Origin: Bathymodiolus brooksi | Taxonomy: Eukaryota; Mollusca; Bivalvia; Mytilida; Modiolidae | Length of the DNA stretch: 64,000 bases | Assembly (NCBI GenBank): GCA_963680875.1 | Contig: OY804585.1 | Location: forward strand, 41,027,414 to 41,091,413 | Reading direction: 5' to 3' | Shown here: one piece after another, positions 1 to 14,850 of the stretch | How the letters are laid out: every line of letters begins with the position of its first letter | Position numbering within the stretch: the first letter of the stretch is position 1 | Position numbers and translations under genes: made by a program | Notes under the pieces: generated by a model | What the model saw: the letters and a program-made list of their open reading frames with translations, nothing else | Database searches by the model: none | Told to the model about the DNA's origin: nothing

Positions 1-19
1 GATACTATACAATACAACA

Positions 20-51
20 ACTGTATGTAATATCTAGTTTATCTATCACAG
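20..51 (-). promoter_or_regulatory. GATA-factor consensus cluster (one monomer of ~1,280)
   Basis: On the minus strand the typical monomer holds three AGATAA words and one TGATAG, all fitting the WGATAR consensus of eukaryotic GATA zinc-finger factors (seen on the plus strand as TTATCT at monomer positions 23, 30 and 39, and CTATCA at 43). The first monomer of the window, a CTGTATG type, has fewer; monomers such as 101-150 have all four. This is a match to a short consensus only. AT-rich DNA gives such words by chance, and binding or function is not shown. Confidence 0.25.
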
Positions 52-350
52 ATACTATATAATACAACAAGTTTATCTATTATCTAGGTTATCTATCACA
101 GATACTATATAATACAACAAGTTTATCTATTATCTAGGTTATCTATCACAGATACTATATAATACAACAAGTTTATCTATTATCTAGGTTATCTATCACA
201 GATACTATACAATCCAACAACTGTATATATTATCTAGTTTATCTATCACAGATACTATATAATAAAACAAGTTTATCTATTATCTAGGTTATCTATCACA
301 GATACTATATAATACAACAAGTTTATCTATTATCTAGGTTATCTATCACA

Positions 351-700
351 GTTACTATATAATACAACAAAGTTATCTATTATCTAGTTTACCTATCACA
401 GATACTATATAATACAACAAGTTTATCTATTATCTAGTTTATCTATTACAGATACTATATAATACAACAACTTTATCTATTATCTAGTTTATCTATCACA
501 GATACTATATAATACAGCAAGTTTATCTATTATCTAGTTTATCTATCACAGATACTATATAATATAACAAGTTTATCTATTATCTAGTTTATCTATCACA
601 GATACTATACAAAGCAACAACTGTATGTATTATCTAGTTTATCTATCACAGATACTATATAATACAACAAGTTTACCTATTATCAAGGTTATCTATCACA
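351..700 (+). repeat. Seven-monomer variant cassette (first example)
   Basis: Seven consecutive monomers carry a fixed order of diagnostic changes: GTTACTATAT with AAAGTTATC and an ACCTATCACA end; a GTTTATC monomer ending ATCTATTACA; a CTTTATC monomer; an AATACAGCAA monomer; an AATATAACAA monomer; an AAAGCAACAA CTGTATGTAT monomer; and a GTTTACC monomer. The same order returns in whole or with one monomer missing about every 0.5-2 kb, for example from 1701, 3251, 15501, 16351, 18901 and 63348. This is the most regular higher-order unit of the array. Between cassettes the order of other variants is looser, so the higher-order repeat is a mosaic and not a fixed-length unit. Confidence 0.85.
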
Positions 701-1400
701 GATACTATACAATACAACAACTGTATGTATTATCTAGTTTATCTATCACAGATACTATATAATACAACAAGTTTACCTATTATCTAGGTTATCTATCACA
801 GATACTATATAATACAACAAAGTTATCTATTATCTAGTTTTTCTATCACAGATACTATATAATACAACAAAGTTATCTATTATCTAGTTTATCTATCACA
901 GATACTATACAATACAACAACTGTATGTATTATCTAGTTTATCTATCACAGATACTATATAATACAACAAGTTTATCTATTATCTAGGTTATCTATCACA
1001 GATACTATATAATACAACAACTTTATCTATTATCTAGTTTATCTATCACAGATACTATATAATACAACAACATTATCTATTATCTAGTTTATCTATCACA
1101 GATACTATATAATACAACAAGTTTATCTATTATCTAGTTTATCTATCACAGTTACTATATAATACAACAATTTTATCTATTATCTAGTTTATCTATCACA
1201 GATACTATACAATACAACAACTGTATGTATTATCTAGTTTATCTATCACAGATACTATATAATACAACAAGTTTATCTATCATCTAGGTTATCTATCACA
1301 GATACTATATAATACAACAAGTTTATATATTATCTAGGTTATCTATCACAGATACTATATAATACAACAAGTTTATCTATTATCTAGGTTATCTATCACA

Positions 1401-2950
1401 GATACTATACAAAGCAACAACTGTATGTATTATCTAGTTTATCTATCACAGATACTATATAATACAACAAGTTTACCTATTATCTAGGTTATCTATCACA
1501 GATACTATATAATACAACAAAGTTATCTATTATCTAGTTTATCTATCACAGATACTATATAATAAAACAAGTTTATCTATTATCTAGGTTATCTATCACA
1601 GATACTATATAATACAACAAGTTTATCTATTATCTAGGTTATCTATCACAGATACTATATAATACAACAAGTTTATCTATTATCTAGGTTATCTATCACA
1701 GTTACTATATAATACAACAAAGTTATCTATTATCTAGTTTACCTATCACAGATACTATATAATACAACAAGTTTATCTATTATCTAGTTTATCTATTACA
1801 GATACTATATAATACAACAACTTTATCTATTATCTAGTTTATCTATCACAGATACTATATAATACAGCAAGTTTATCTATTATCTAGTTTATCTATCACA
1901 GATACTATATAATATAACAAGTTTATCTATTATCTAGTTTATCTATCACAGATACTATACAAAGCAACAACTGTATGTATTATCTAGTTTATCTATCACA
2001 GATACTATATAATACAACAAGTTTACCTATTATCAAGGTTATCTATCACAGATACTATACAATACAACAACTGTATGTATTATCTAGTTTATCTATCACA
2101 GATACTATATAATACAACAAGTTTACCTATTATCTAGGTTATCTATCACAGATACTATATAATACAACAAAGTTATCTATTATCTAGTTTATCTATCACA
2201 GATACTATATAATACAACAAAGTTATCTATTATCTAGTTTATCTATCACAGATACTATACAATACAACAACTGTATGTATTATCTAGTTTATCTATCACA
2301 GATACTATATAATACAACAAGTTTATCTATTATCTAGGTTGTCTATCACAGATACTATATAATACAACAACTTTATCTATTATCTAGTTTATCTATCACA
2401 GATACTATATAATACAACAACATTATCTATTATCTAGTTTATCTATCACAGATACTATATAATACAACAAGTTTATCTATTATCTAGTTTATCTATCACA
2501 GTTACTATATAATACAACAATTTTATCTATTATCTAGTTTATCTATCACAGATACTATATAATACAGCAAGTTTATCTATTATCTAGTTTATCTATCACA
2601 GATACTATACAATCCAACAACTGTATGTATGATCTAGTTTATCTATCACAGATACTATATAATACAACAACTTTATCTTTTATCTAGGTTATCTATCACA
2701 GATACTATATAATACAACAAGTTTATCTAATATCTAGGTTATCTATCACAGTTACTATATAATACAACAAAGTTATCTATTATCTAGTTTATCTATTACA
2801 GATACTATATAATACAACAACTTTATCTATTATCTAGTTTATCTATCACAGATACTATATAATACAGCAAGTTTATCTATTATCTAGTTTATCTATCACA
2901 GATACTATATAATATAACAAGTTTATCTATTATCTAGTTTATCTATCACA
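1401..2950 (+). repeat. 1.55-kb tandem duplication, copy 1
   Basis: This segment and 2951-4451 share variant order at an offset of 1,550 bp (31 monomers). Landmarks are AAAGCAACAA at 1411/2961, AATAAAACAA at 1561/3111, TATCAAGG following 2021/3571, and the rare GTCTATCACA at 2341/3892. Near its right end copy 1 lacks one cassette monomer (the one ending ACCTATCACA at 4231-4250 in copy 2), so the ATCTATTACA end follows directly at 2791. Boundaries are good to about one monomer. Confidence 0.8.
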
Positions 2951-4451
2951 GATACTATACAAAGCAACAACTGTATGTATTATCTAGTTTATCTATCACA
3001 TATACTATATAATACAACAAGTTTACCTATTATCTAGGTTATCTATCACAGATACTATATAATACAACAAAGTTATCTATTATCTAGTTTATCTATCACA
3101 GATACTATATAATAAAACAAGTTTATCTATTATCTAGGTTATCTATCACAGATACTATATAATACAACAAGTTTATCTATTATCTAGGTTATCTATCACA
3201 GACACTATATAATACAACAAGTTTATCTATTATCTAGGTTATCTATCACAGTTACTATATAATACAACAAAGTTATCTATTATCTAGTTTACCTATCACA
3301 GATACTATATAATACAACAAGTTTATCTATTATCTAGTTTATCTATTACAGATACTATATAATACAACAACTTTATCTATTATCTAGTTTATCTATCACA
3401 GATACTATATAATACAGCAAGTTTATCTATTATCTAGTTTATCTATCACAGATACTATATAATATAACAAGTTTATCTATTATCTAGTTTATCTATCACA
3501 GATACTATACAAAGCAACAACTGTATGTATTATCTAGTTTATCTATCACAGATACTATATAATACAACAAGTTTACCTATTATCAAGGTTATCTATCACA
3601 GATACTATACAATACAACAACTGTATGTATTATCTAGTTTATCTATCACAGATACTATATAATACAACAAAGTTTACCTATTATCTAGGTTATCTATCAC
3701 AGATACTATATAATACAACAAAGTTATCTATTATCTAGTTTATCTATCACAGATACTATATAATACAACAAAGTTATCTATTATCTAGTTTATCTATCAC
3801 AGATACTATACAATACAACAACTGTATGTATTATCTAGTTTATCTATCACAGATACTATATAATACAACAAGTTTATCTATTATCTAGGTTGTCTATCAC
3901 AGATACTATATAATACAACAACTTTATCTATTATCTAGTTTATCTATCACAGATTCTATATAATACAACAACATTATCTATTATCTAGTTTATCTATCAC
4001 AGATACTATATAATACAGCAAGTTTATCTATTATCTAGTTTATCTATCACAGATACTATACAATCCAACAACTGTATGTATGATCTAGTTTATCTATCAC
4101 AGATACTATATAATACAACAACTTTATCTTTTATCTAGGTTATCTATCACAGATACTATATAATACAACAAGTTTATCTATTATCTAGGTTATCTATCAC
4201 AGTTACTATATAATACAACAAAGTTATCTATTATCTAGTTTACCTATCACAGATACTATATAATACAACAAGTTTATCTATTATCTAGTTTATCTATTAC
4301 AGATACTATATAATACAACAACTTTATCTATTATCTAGTTTATCTATCACAGATACTATATAATACAGCAAGTTTATCTATTATCTAGTTTATCTATCAC
4401 AGATACTATATAATATAACAAGTTTATCTATTATCTAGTTTATCTATCACA
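2951..4451 (+). repeat. 1.55-kb tandem duplication, copy 2
   Basis: Copy 2 of the preceding segment. It carries a single-base insertion near 3671 that shifts register by +1. Relative to copy 1 it lacks two monomers (the GTTTATC and GTTACTATAT/TTTTATC pair present at 2451-2550) and has a private GATTCTATAT change at about 3952. That private change, with TGTCTATCAC at 3891, is shared with 17051 and 16991, which places this part inside the larger 13.1-kb unit that starts near 3251. Confidence 0.78.
3669..3672 (+). other. Single-base insertion (+1 register)
   Basis: AACAAAGTTTACC replaces AACAAGTTTACC, one extra A. From here monomer starts lie one base later until about 22931. Parallel positions (2021, 16771) lack it, so it is private. 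Confidence 0.9.
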
Positions 4452-6340
4452 GATACTATACAAAGCAACAACTGTATGTATTATCTAGTTTATCTATCAC
4501 AGATACTATATAATACAACAAGTTTACCTATTATCTAGGTTATCTATCACAGATACTATATAATACAACAACTGTATGTATTATCAAGTTTATCTATCAC
4601 AGATACTATATAATACAACAAGTTTATCTATTATCTAGGTTATCTATCACAGATACTATATACTACAACAAAGTTATCTATTATCTAGTTTATCTATCAC
4701 AGATACTATATAATACAACAACTTTATCTATTATCTAGTTTATCTATCACAGATACTATATAATACAGCAAGTTTATCCATTGTCTAGTTTATCTATCAC
4801 AGATACTATATAATACAACAACTTTATCTATTATCTAGTTTATCTATCACAGATACTATACAATACAACAACTGTATGTATTATCTAGTTTATCTATCAC
4901 AGAAACTATATAATACAACAAGTTTATCTATTATCTAGGTTATCTATCACAGATACTATATAATACAACAAGTTTATCTATTATCTAGGTTATCTATCAC
5001 AGATACTATATAATACAACAAGTTTATCTATTATCTAGGTTATCTATCACAGATACTATACAATCCAACAACTGTATATATTATCTAGTTTATCTATCAC
5101 AGATACTATATAATAAAACAAGTTTATCTATTATCTAGGTTATCTATCACAGATACTATATAATACAACAAGTTTATCTATTATCTAGGTTATCTATCAC
5201 AGATACTATATAATACAACAAAGTTATCTATTATCTAGTTTACCTATCACAGATACTATATAATACAACAAGTTTATCTATTATCTAGTTTATCTATCAC
5301 AGATACTATATAATACAACAACTTTATCTATTATCTAGTTTATCTATCACAGATACTATATAATATAACAAGTTTATCTATTATCTAGTTTATCTATCAC
5401 AGATACTATACAAAGCAACAACTGTATGTATTATCTAGTTTATCTATCACAGATACTATATAATACAACAAGTTTACCTATTATCTAGGTTATCTATCAC
5501 AGATACTATATAATACAACAAAGTTATCTATTATCTAGTTTATCTATCACAGATACTATATAATAAAACAAGTTTATCTATTATCTAGGTTATCTATCAC
5601 AGATACTATATAATACAACAAGTTTATCTATTATCTAGGTTATCTATCACAGATACTATATAATACAACAAAGTTATCTATTATCTAGTTTATCTATCAC
5701 AGATACTATATAATAAAACAAGTTTATCTATTATCTAGGTTATCTATCACAGATACTATATAATACAACAAGTTTATCTATTATCTAGGTTATCTATCAC
5801 AGTTACTATATAATACAACAAAGTTATCTATTATCTAGTTTACCTATCACAGATACTATATAATACAACAAGTTTATCTATTATCTAATTTATCTATTAC
5901 AGATACTATATAATACAACAACTTTATCTATTATCTAGTTTATCTATCACAGATACTATATAATACGGCAAGTTTATCTATTATCTAGTTTATCTATCAC
6001 AGATACTATATAATATAACAAGTTTATCTATTATCTAGTTTGTCTATCACAGATACTATACAAAGCAACAACTGTATGTATTATCTAGTTTATCTATCAC
6101 AGATACTATATAATACAACAAGTTTACCTATTATCAAGGTTATCTATCACAGATACTATATAATACAACAACTGTATGTATTATCTAGTTTATCTATCAC
6201 AGATACTATATAATACAACAAGTTTACCTATTATCTAGGTTATCTATCACAGATACTATATAATACAACAAAGTTATCTATTATCTAGTTTATCTATCAC
6301 AGATACTATATAATACAAGAACTTTATCTATTATCTAGTT
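4441..6340 (+). repeat. 1.9-kb tandem duplication, copy 1
   Basis: Thirty-eight monomers that abut a near-identical copy at 6341-8240. Landmarks at exactly 1,900-bp offset are TACTACAACA (4661/6561), GTTTATCCATTGTCTAG (4772/6672), AGAAACTATA (4901/6801), AATACGGCAA (5962/7862), TGTCTATCAC (6041/7941) and AATACAAGAA (6312/8212). Copy 1 keeps TATCAAGTT at 4581 where copy 2 has TATCTAGTT, and has AGTTTATC at 4621 where copy 2 has ACATTATC. Confidence 0.88.
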
Positions 6341-8240
6341 TATCTATCACAGATACTATACAAAGCAACAACTGTATGTATTATCTAGTTTATCTATCAC
6401 AGATACTATATAATACAACAAGTTTACCTATTATCTAGGTTATCTATCACAGATACTATATAATACAACAACTGTATGTATTATCTAGTTTATCTATCAC
6501 AGATACTATATAATACAACAACATTATCTATTATCTAGGTTATCTATCACAGATACTATATACTACAACAAAGTTATCTATTATCTAGTTTATCTATCAC
6601 AGATACTATATAATACAACAACTTTATCTATTATCTAGTTTATCTATCACAGATACTATATAATACAGCAAGTTTATCCATTGTCTAGTTTATCTATCAC
6701 AGATACTATATAATACAACAACTTTATCTATTATCTAGTTTATCTATCACAGATACTATACAATACAACAACTGTATGTATTATCTAGTTTATCTATCAC
6801 AGAAACTATATAATACAACAAGTTTATCTATTATCTAGGTTATCTATCACAGATACTATATAATACAACAAGTTTATCTATTATCTAGGTTATCTATCAC
6901 AGATACTATATAATACAACAAGTTTATCTATTATCTAGGTTATCTATCACAGATACTATACAATCCAACAACTGTATATATTATCTAGTTTATCTATCAC
7001 AGATACTATATAATAAAACAAGTTTATCTATTATCTAGGTTATCTATCACAGATACTATATAATACAACAAGTTTATCTATTATCTAGGTTATCTATCAC
7101 AGATACTATATAATACAACAAAGTTATCTATTATCTAGTTTACCTATCACAGATACTATATAATACAACAAGTTTATCTATTATCTAGTTTATCTATCAC
7201 AGATACTATATAATACAACAACTTTATCTATTATCTAGTTTATCTATCACAGATACTATATAATATAACAAGTTTATCTATTATCTAGTTTATCTATCAC
7301 AGATACTATACAAAGCAACAACTGTATGTATTATCTAGTTTATCTATCACAGATACTATATAATACAACAAGTTTACCTATTATCTAGGTTATCTATCAC
7401 AGATACTATATAATACAACAAAGTTATCTATTATCTAGTTTATCTATCACAGATACTATATAATAAAACAAGTTTATCTATTATCTAGGTTATCTATCAC
7501 AGATACTATATAATACAACAAGTTTATCTATTATCTAGGTTATCTATCACAGATACTATATAATACAACAAAGTTATCTATTATCTAGTTTATCTATCAC
7601 AGATACTATATAATAAAACAAGTTTATCTATTATCTAGGTTATCTATCACAGATACTATATAATACAACAAGTTTATCTTTTATCTAGGTTATCTATCAC
7701 AGTTACTATATAATACAACAAAGTTATCTATTATCTAGTTTACCTATCACAGATACTATATAATACAACAAGTTTATCTATTATCTAATTTATCTATTAC
7801 AGATACTATATAATACAACAACTTTATCTATTATCTAGTTTATCTATCACAGATACTATATAATACGGCAAGTTTATCTATTATCTAGTTTATCTATCAC
7901 AGATACTATATAATATAACAAGTTTATCTATTATCTAGTTTGTCTATCACAGATACTATACAAAGCAACAACTGTATGTATTATCTAGTTTATCTATCAC
8001 AGATACTATATAATACAACAAGTTTACCTATTATCAAGGTTATCTATCACAGATACTATATAATACAACAACTGTATGTATTATCTAGTTTATCTATCAC
8101 AGATACTATATAATACAACAAGTTTACCTATTATCTAGGTTATCTATCACAGATACTATATAATACAACAAAGTTATCTATTATCTAGTTTATCTATCAC
8201 AGATACTATATAATACAAGAACTTTATCTATTATCTAGTT
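6341..8240 (+). repeat. 1.9-kb tandem duplication, copy 2
   Basis: Second copy of 4441-6340. Private differences seen include CATTATC at 6521 and GTTTATCTTTTATC at about 7671. The corresponding part of the other large unit (16351-24498) has this segment only once, so the duplication followed the larger one or was later lost from the other copy. Confidence 0.88.
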
Positions 8241-8600
8241 TATCTATCACAGATACTATATAATACAACAAAGTTATCTATTATCTAGTTTATCTATCAC
8301 AGATACTATATAATACAACAAGTTTATCTATTATCTAGGTTATCTATCACAGATACTATATAATACAACAACTTTATCTATTATCTAGTTTATCTATCAC
8401 AGATACTATATAATACAACAACATTATCTATTATCTAGTTTATCTATCACAGATACTATATAATACAACAAGTTTATCTATTATCTAGTTTATCTATCAC
8501 AGTTACTATATAATACAACAATTTTATCTATTATCTAGTTTATCTATCACAGATACTATATAATACAGCAAGTTTATCTATTATCTAGTTTATCTATCAC
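8241..8600 (+). repeat. Array linker between two duplications
   Basis: About seven monomers, including CATTATC and GTTACTATAT/TTTTATC types, that join the 1.9-kb and 3.1-kb duplications. They match 19441-19800 at an offset of 11,200 bp. Nothing other than the array is present. Confidence 0.75.
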
Positions 8601-11600
8601 AGATACTATACAATCCAACAACTGTATGTATGATCTAGTTTATCTATCACAGATACTATATAATACAACAACTTTATCTATTATCTAGGTTATCTATCAC
8701 AGTTACTATATAATACAACAAAGTTATCTATTATCTAGTTTACCTATCACAGATACTATATAATACAACAAGTTTATCTATTATCTAGTTTATCTATTAC
8801 AGATACTATATAATACAACAACTTTATCTATTATCTAGTTTATCTATCACAGATACTATATAATACAGCAAGTTTATCTATTATCTAGTTTATCTATCAC
8901 AGATACTATATAATATAACAAGTTTATCTATTATCTAGTTTATCTATCACAGATACTATACAAAGCAACAACTGTATGTATTATCTAGTTTATCTATCAC
9001 AGATACTATATAATACAACAAGTTTACCTATTATCTAGGTTATCTATCACAGATACTATATAATACAACAAAGTTATCTATTATCTAGTTTATCTATCAC
9101 AGATACTATATAATAAAACAAGTTTATCTATTATCTAGGTTATCTATCACAGATACTATATAATACAACAAGTTTATCTATTATCTAGGTTATTTATCAC
9201 AGATACTATACAAAGCAACAACTGTATGTATTATCTAGTTTATCTATCACAGATACTATATAATACAACAAGCTTACCTATTATCTAGGTTATCTATCAC
9301 AGATACTATATAATACAACAAAGTTATCTATTATCTAGTTTATCTATCACAGATACTATATAATAAAACAAGTTTATCTATTATCTAGGTTATCTATCAC
9401 AGATACTATATAATACAACAAGTTTATCTATTATCTAGGTTATCTATCACAGATACTATATAATACAACAAAGTTATCTATTATCTAGTTTATCTATCAC
9501 AGATACTATATAATAAAACAAGTTTATCTATTATCTAGGTTATCTATCACAGATACTATATAATACAACAAGTTTATCTATTATCTAGGTTATCTATCAC
9601 AGTTACTATATAATACAACAAAGTTATCTATTATCTAGTTTACCTATCACAGATACTATATAATACAACAAGTTTATCTATTATCTAGTTTATCTATTGC
9701 AGATACTATATAATACAACAACTTTATCTATTATCTAGTTTATCTATCACAGATACTATATAATACAGCAAGTTTATCTATTATCTAGTTTATCTATCAC
9801 AGATACTATATAATATAACAAGTTTATCTATTATCTAGTTTATCTATCACAGATACTATACAAAGCAACAACTGTATGTATTATCTAGTTTATCTATCAC
9901 AGATACTATATAATACAACAAGTTTACCTATTATCAAGGTTATCTATCACAGATACTATACAATACAACAACTGTATGTATTATCTAGTTTATCTATCAC
10001 AGATACTATATAATACAACAAGTTTACCTATTATCTAGGTTATCTATCACAGATACTATATAATACAACAAAGTTATCTATTATCTAGTTTATCTATCAC
10101 AGATACTATATAATACAACAAAGTTATCTATTATCTAGTTTATCTATCACAGATACTATACAATACAACAACTGTATGTATTATCTAGTTTATCTATCAC
10201 AGATACTATATAATACAACAAGTTTATCTGTTATCTAGGTTATCTATCACAGATACTATATAATACAACAACTTTATCTATTATCTAGTTTATCTATCAC
10301 AGATACTATATAATACAACAACATTATCTATTATCTAGTTTATCTATCACAAATACTATATAATACAACAAGTTTATCTATTATCTAGTTTATCTATCAC
10401 AGTTACTATATAATACAACAATTTTATCTATTATTTAGTTTATCTATCACAGATACTATACAATACAACAACTGTATGTATTATCTAGTTTATCTATCAC
10501 AGATACTATATAATACAACAAGTTTATCTATCATCTAGGTTATCTATCACAGATACTATATAATACAACAAGTTTATCTATTATCTAGGTTATCTATCAC
10601 AGATACTATATAATACAACAAGTTTATCTATTATCTAGGTTATCTATCACAGATACTATACAATCCAACAACTGTATATATTATCTAGTTTATCTATCAC
10701 AGATACTATATAATAAAACAAGTTTATCTATTATCTAGGTTATCTATCACAGATACTATATAATACAACAAGTTTATCTATTATCTAGGTTATCTATCAC
10801 AGATACTATATAATACAACAAAGTTATCTATTATCTAGTTTACCTATCACAGATACTATATAATACAACAAGTTTATCTATTATCTAGTTTATCTATCAC
10901 AGATACTATATAATACAACAACTTTATCTATTATCTAGTTTATCTATCACAGATACTATATAATATAACAAGTTTATCTATTATCTAGTTTATCTATCAA
11001 AGATACTATACAAAGCAACAACTGTATGTATTAACTAGTTTATCTATCACAGATACTATATAATACAACAAGTTTACCTATTATCTAGGTTATCTATCAC
11101 AGATACTATATAATACAACAAAGTTATCTATTATCTAGTTTATCTATCACAGATACTATATAATAAAACAAGTTTATCTATTATCTAGGTTATCTATCAC
11201 AGATACTATATAATACAACAAGTTTATCTATTATCTAGGTTATCTATCACAGATACTATATAATACAACATGTTTATCTATTATCTAGGTTATCTATCAC
11301 AGTTACTATATAATACAACAAAGTTATCTATTATCTAGTTTATCTATCACAGATACTATATAATACAACAAGTTTATCTATTATCTAGTTTATCTATTAC
11401 AGATACTATATAATACAACAACTTTATCTATTATCTAGTTTATCTATCACAGATACTATATAATACAGCAAGTTTATCTATTATCTAGTTTATCTATCAC
11501 AGATACTATATAATATAACAAATTTATCTATTATCTAGTTTATCTATCACAGATACTATACAAAGCAACAACTGTATGTATTATCTAGTTTATCTATCAC

Positions 11601-11700
11601 AGATACTATATAATACAACAAGTTTACCTATTATCAAGGTTATCTATCACAGATACTATACAATACAACAACTGTATGTATTATCTAGTTTATCTATCAC
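8601..11700 (+). repeat. 3.1-kb tandem duplication, copy A (62 monomers)
   Basis: Starts at the AATCCAACAA CTGTATGTAT GATCTAG monomer and ends where that same monomer type recurs at 11701. Landmarks shared with copy B at 3,150-bp offset are TATTTATCAC (9191/12341), GCTTACC (9272/12422), CTATTGCAG (about 9693/12843), GTTTATCTG (10222/13372), AAATACTATA (10351/13501), TATCTATCAA (10991/14141) and AATTTATC (11521/14671). Copy A lacks one monomer near 8700 that copy B retains at 11801-11850, so it is 50 bp shorter. Confidence 0.88.
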
Positions 11701-14700
11701 AGATACTATACAATCCAACAACTGTATGTATGATCTAGTTTATCTATCACAGATACTATATAATACAACAACTTTATCTATTATCTAGGTTATCTATCAC
11801 AGATACTATATAATACAACAAGTTTATCTATTATCTAGGTTATCTATCACAGTTACTATATAATACAACAAAGTTATCTATTATCTAGTTTACCTATCAC
11901 AGATACTATATAATACAACAAGTTTATCTATTATCTAGTTTATCTATTACAGATACTATATAATACAACAACTTTATCTATTATCTAGTTTATCTATCAC
12001 AGATACTATATAATACAGCAAGTTTATCTATTATCTAGTTTATCTATCACAGATACTATATAATATAACAAGTTTATCTATTATCTAGTTTATCTATCAC
12101 AGATACTATACAAAGCAACAACTGTATGTATTATCTAGTTTATCTATCACAGATACTATATAATACAACAAGTTTACCTATTATCTAGGTTATCTATCAC
12201 AGATACTATATAATACAACAAAGTTATCTATTATCTAGTTTATCTATCACAGATACTATATAATAAAACAAGTTTATCTATTATCTAGGTTATCTATCAC
12301 AGATACTATATAATACAACAAGTTTATCTATTATCTAGGTTATTTATCACAGATACTATACAAAGCAACAACTGTATGTATTATCTAGTTTATCTATCAC
12401 AGATACTATATAATACAACAAGCTTACCTATTATCTAGGTTATCTATCACAGATACTATATAATACAACAAAGTTATCTATTATCTAGTTTATCTATCAC
12501 AGATACTATATAATAAAACAAGTTTATCTATTATCTAGGTTATCTATCACAGATACTATATAATACAACAAGTTTATCTATTATCTAGGTTATCTATCAC
12601 AGATACTATATAATACAACAAAGTTATCTATTATCTAGTTTATCTATCACAGATACTATATAATAAAACAAGTTTATCTATTATCTAGGTTATCTATCAC
12701 AGATACTATATAATACAACAAGTTTATCTATTATCTAGGTTATCTATCACAGTTACTATATAATACAACAAAGTTATCTATTATCTAGTTTACCTATCAC
12801 AGATACTATATAATACAACAAGTTTATCTATTATCTAGTTTATCTATTGCAGATACTATATAATACAACAACTTTATCTATTATCTAGTTTATCTATCAC
12901 AGATACTATATAATACAGCAAGTTTATCTATTATCTAGTTTATCTATCACAGATACTATATAATATAACAAGTTTATCTATTATCTAGTTTATCTATCAC
13001 AGATACTATACAAAGCAACAACTGTATGTATTATCTAGTTTATCTATCACAGATACTATATAATACAACAAGTTTACCTATTATCAAGGTTATCTATCAC
13101 AGATACTATACAATACAACAACTGTATGTATTATCTAGTTTATCTATCACAGATACTATATAATACAACAAGTTTACCTATTATCTAGGTTATCTATCAC
13201 AGATACTATATAATACAACAAAGTTATCTATTATCTAGTTTATCTATCACAGATACTATATAATACAACAAAGTTATCTATTATCTAGTTTATCTATCAC
13301 AGATACTATACAATACAACAACTGTATGTATTATCTAGTTTATCTATCACAGATACTATATAATACAACAAGTTTATCTGTTATCTAGGTTATCTATCAC
13401 AGATACTATATAATACAACAACTTTATCTATTATCTAGTTTATCTATCACAGATACTATATAATACAACAACATTATCTATTATCTAGTTTATCTATCAC
13501 AAATACTATATAATACAACAAGTTTATCTATTATCTAGTTTATCTATCACAGTTACTATATAATACAACAATTTTATCTATTATCTAGTTTATCTATCAC
13601 AGATACTATACAATACAACAACTGTATGTATTATCTAGTTTATCTATCACAGATACTATATAATACAACAAGTTTATCTATCATCTAGGTTATCTATCAC
13701 AGATACTATATAATACAACAAGTTTATCTATTATCTAGGTTATCTATCACAGATACTATATAATACAACAAGTTTATCTATTATCTAGGTTATCTATCAC
13801 AGATACTATACAATCCAACAACTGTATATATTATCTAGTTTATCTATCACAGATACTATATAATAAAACAAGTTTATCTATTATCTAGGTTATCTATCAC
13901 AGATACTATATAATACAACAAGTTTATCTATTATCTAGGTTATCTATCACAGATACTATATAATACAACAAAGTTATCTATTATCTAGTTTACCTATCAC
14001 AGATACTATATAATACAACAAGTTTATCTATTATCTAGTTTATCTATCACAGATACTATATAATACAACAACTTTATCTATTATCTAGTTTATCTATCAC
14101 AGATACTATATAATATAACAAGTTTATCTATTATCTAGTTTATCTATCAAAGATACTATACAAAGCAACAACTGTATGTATTATCTAGTTTATCTATCAC
14201 AGATACTATATAATACAACAAGTTTACCTATTATCTAGGTTATCTATCACAGATACTATATAATACAACAAAGTTATTTATTATCTAGTTTATCTATCAC
14301 AGATACTATATAATAAAACAAGTTTATCTATTATCTAGGTTATCTATCACAGATACTATATAATACAACAAGTTTATCTATTATCTAGGTTATCTATCAC
14401 AGATACTATATAATACAACAAGTTTATCTATTATCTAGGTTATCTATCACAGTTACTATATAATACAACAAAGTTATCTATTATCTAGTTTACCTATCAC
14501 AGATACTATATAATACAACAAGTTTATCTATTATCTAGTTTATCTATTACAGATACTATATAATACAACAACTTTATCTATTATCTAGTTTATCTATCAC
14601 AGATACTATATAATACAGCAAGTTTATCTATTATCTAGTTTATCTATCACAGATACTATATAATATAACAAATTTATCTATTATCTAGTTTATCTATCAC

Positions 14701-14850
14701 AGATACTATACAAAGCAACAACTGTATGTATTATCTAGTTTATCTATCACAGATACTATATAATACAACAAGTTTACCTATTATCAAGGTTATCTATCAC
14801 AGATACTATACAATACAACAACTGTATGTATTATCTAGTTTATCTATCAC
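11701..14850 (+). repeat. 3.1-kb tandem duplication, copy B (63 monomers)
   Basis: Second copy of the preceding segment. The same sequence is present once more at 19801-22950 (copy C), with offset 8,100 bp up to about 20950 and 8,150 bp after it. Within C one CTTTATC monomer is missing and a two-monomer block (AATATAACAA then AAAGCAACAA) is doubled at about 21001-21200, a net gain of 50 bp. Confidence 0.87.

Larger units (their letters stand above)
1..1400 (+). repeat. Array segment, left copy of a 1.35-kb offset repeat
   Basis: These 28 monomers contain one cassette at 351-700 followed by CTGTATGTAT, AAAGTTATC, CATTATC and GTTACTATAT/TTTTATC monomers. The run 301-1200 reappears at 1651-2550, an offset of 1,350 bp or 27 monomers, with matching landmarks at 671/2021 (GTTTACC with TATCAAGG), 1071/2421 (CATTATC) and 1151/2501 (GTTACT). 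The copies part after 1200/2550. Only the array is present here. Confidence 0.8.

Noticed and set aside
11576..11788. 70-codon open reading frame beginning at an ATG in a CTGTATGTAT monomer
   Set aside because: It lies wholly inside the satellite, its product is the repeat read in rotating frames (YLSQILYNTT, YHRYYTIQQ), and it stays open only because neighbouring monomers lost TAA or TAG. No ribosome site, splice signal or protein-like composition.
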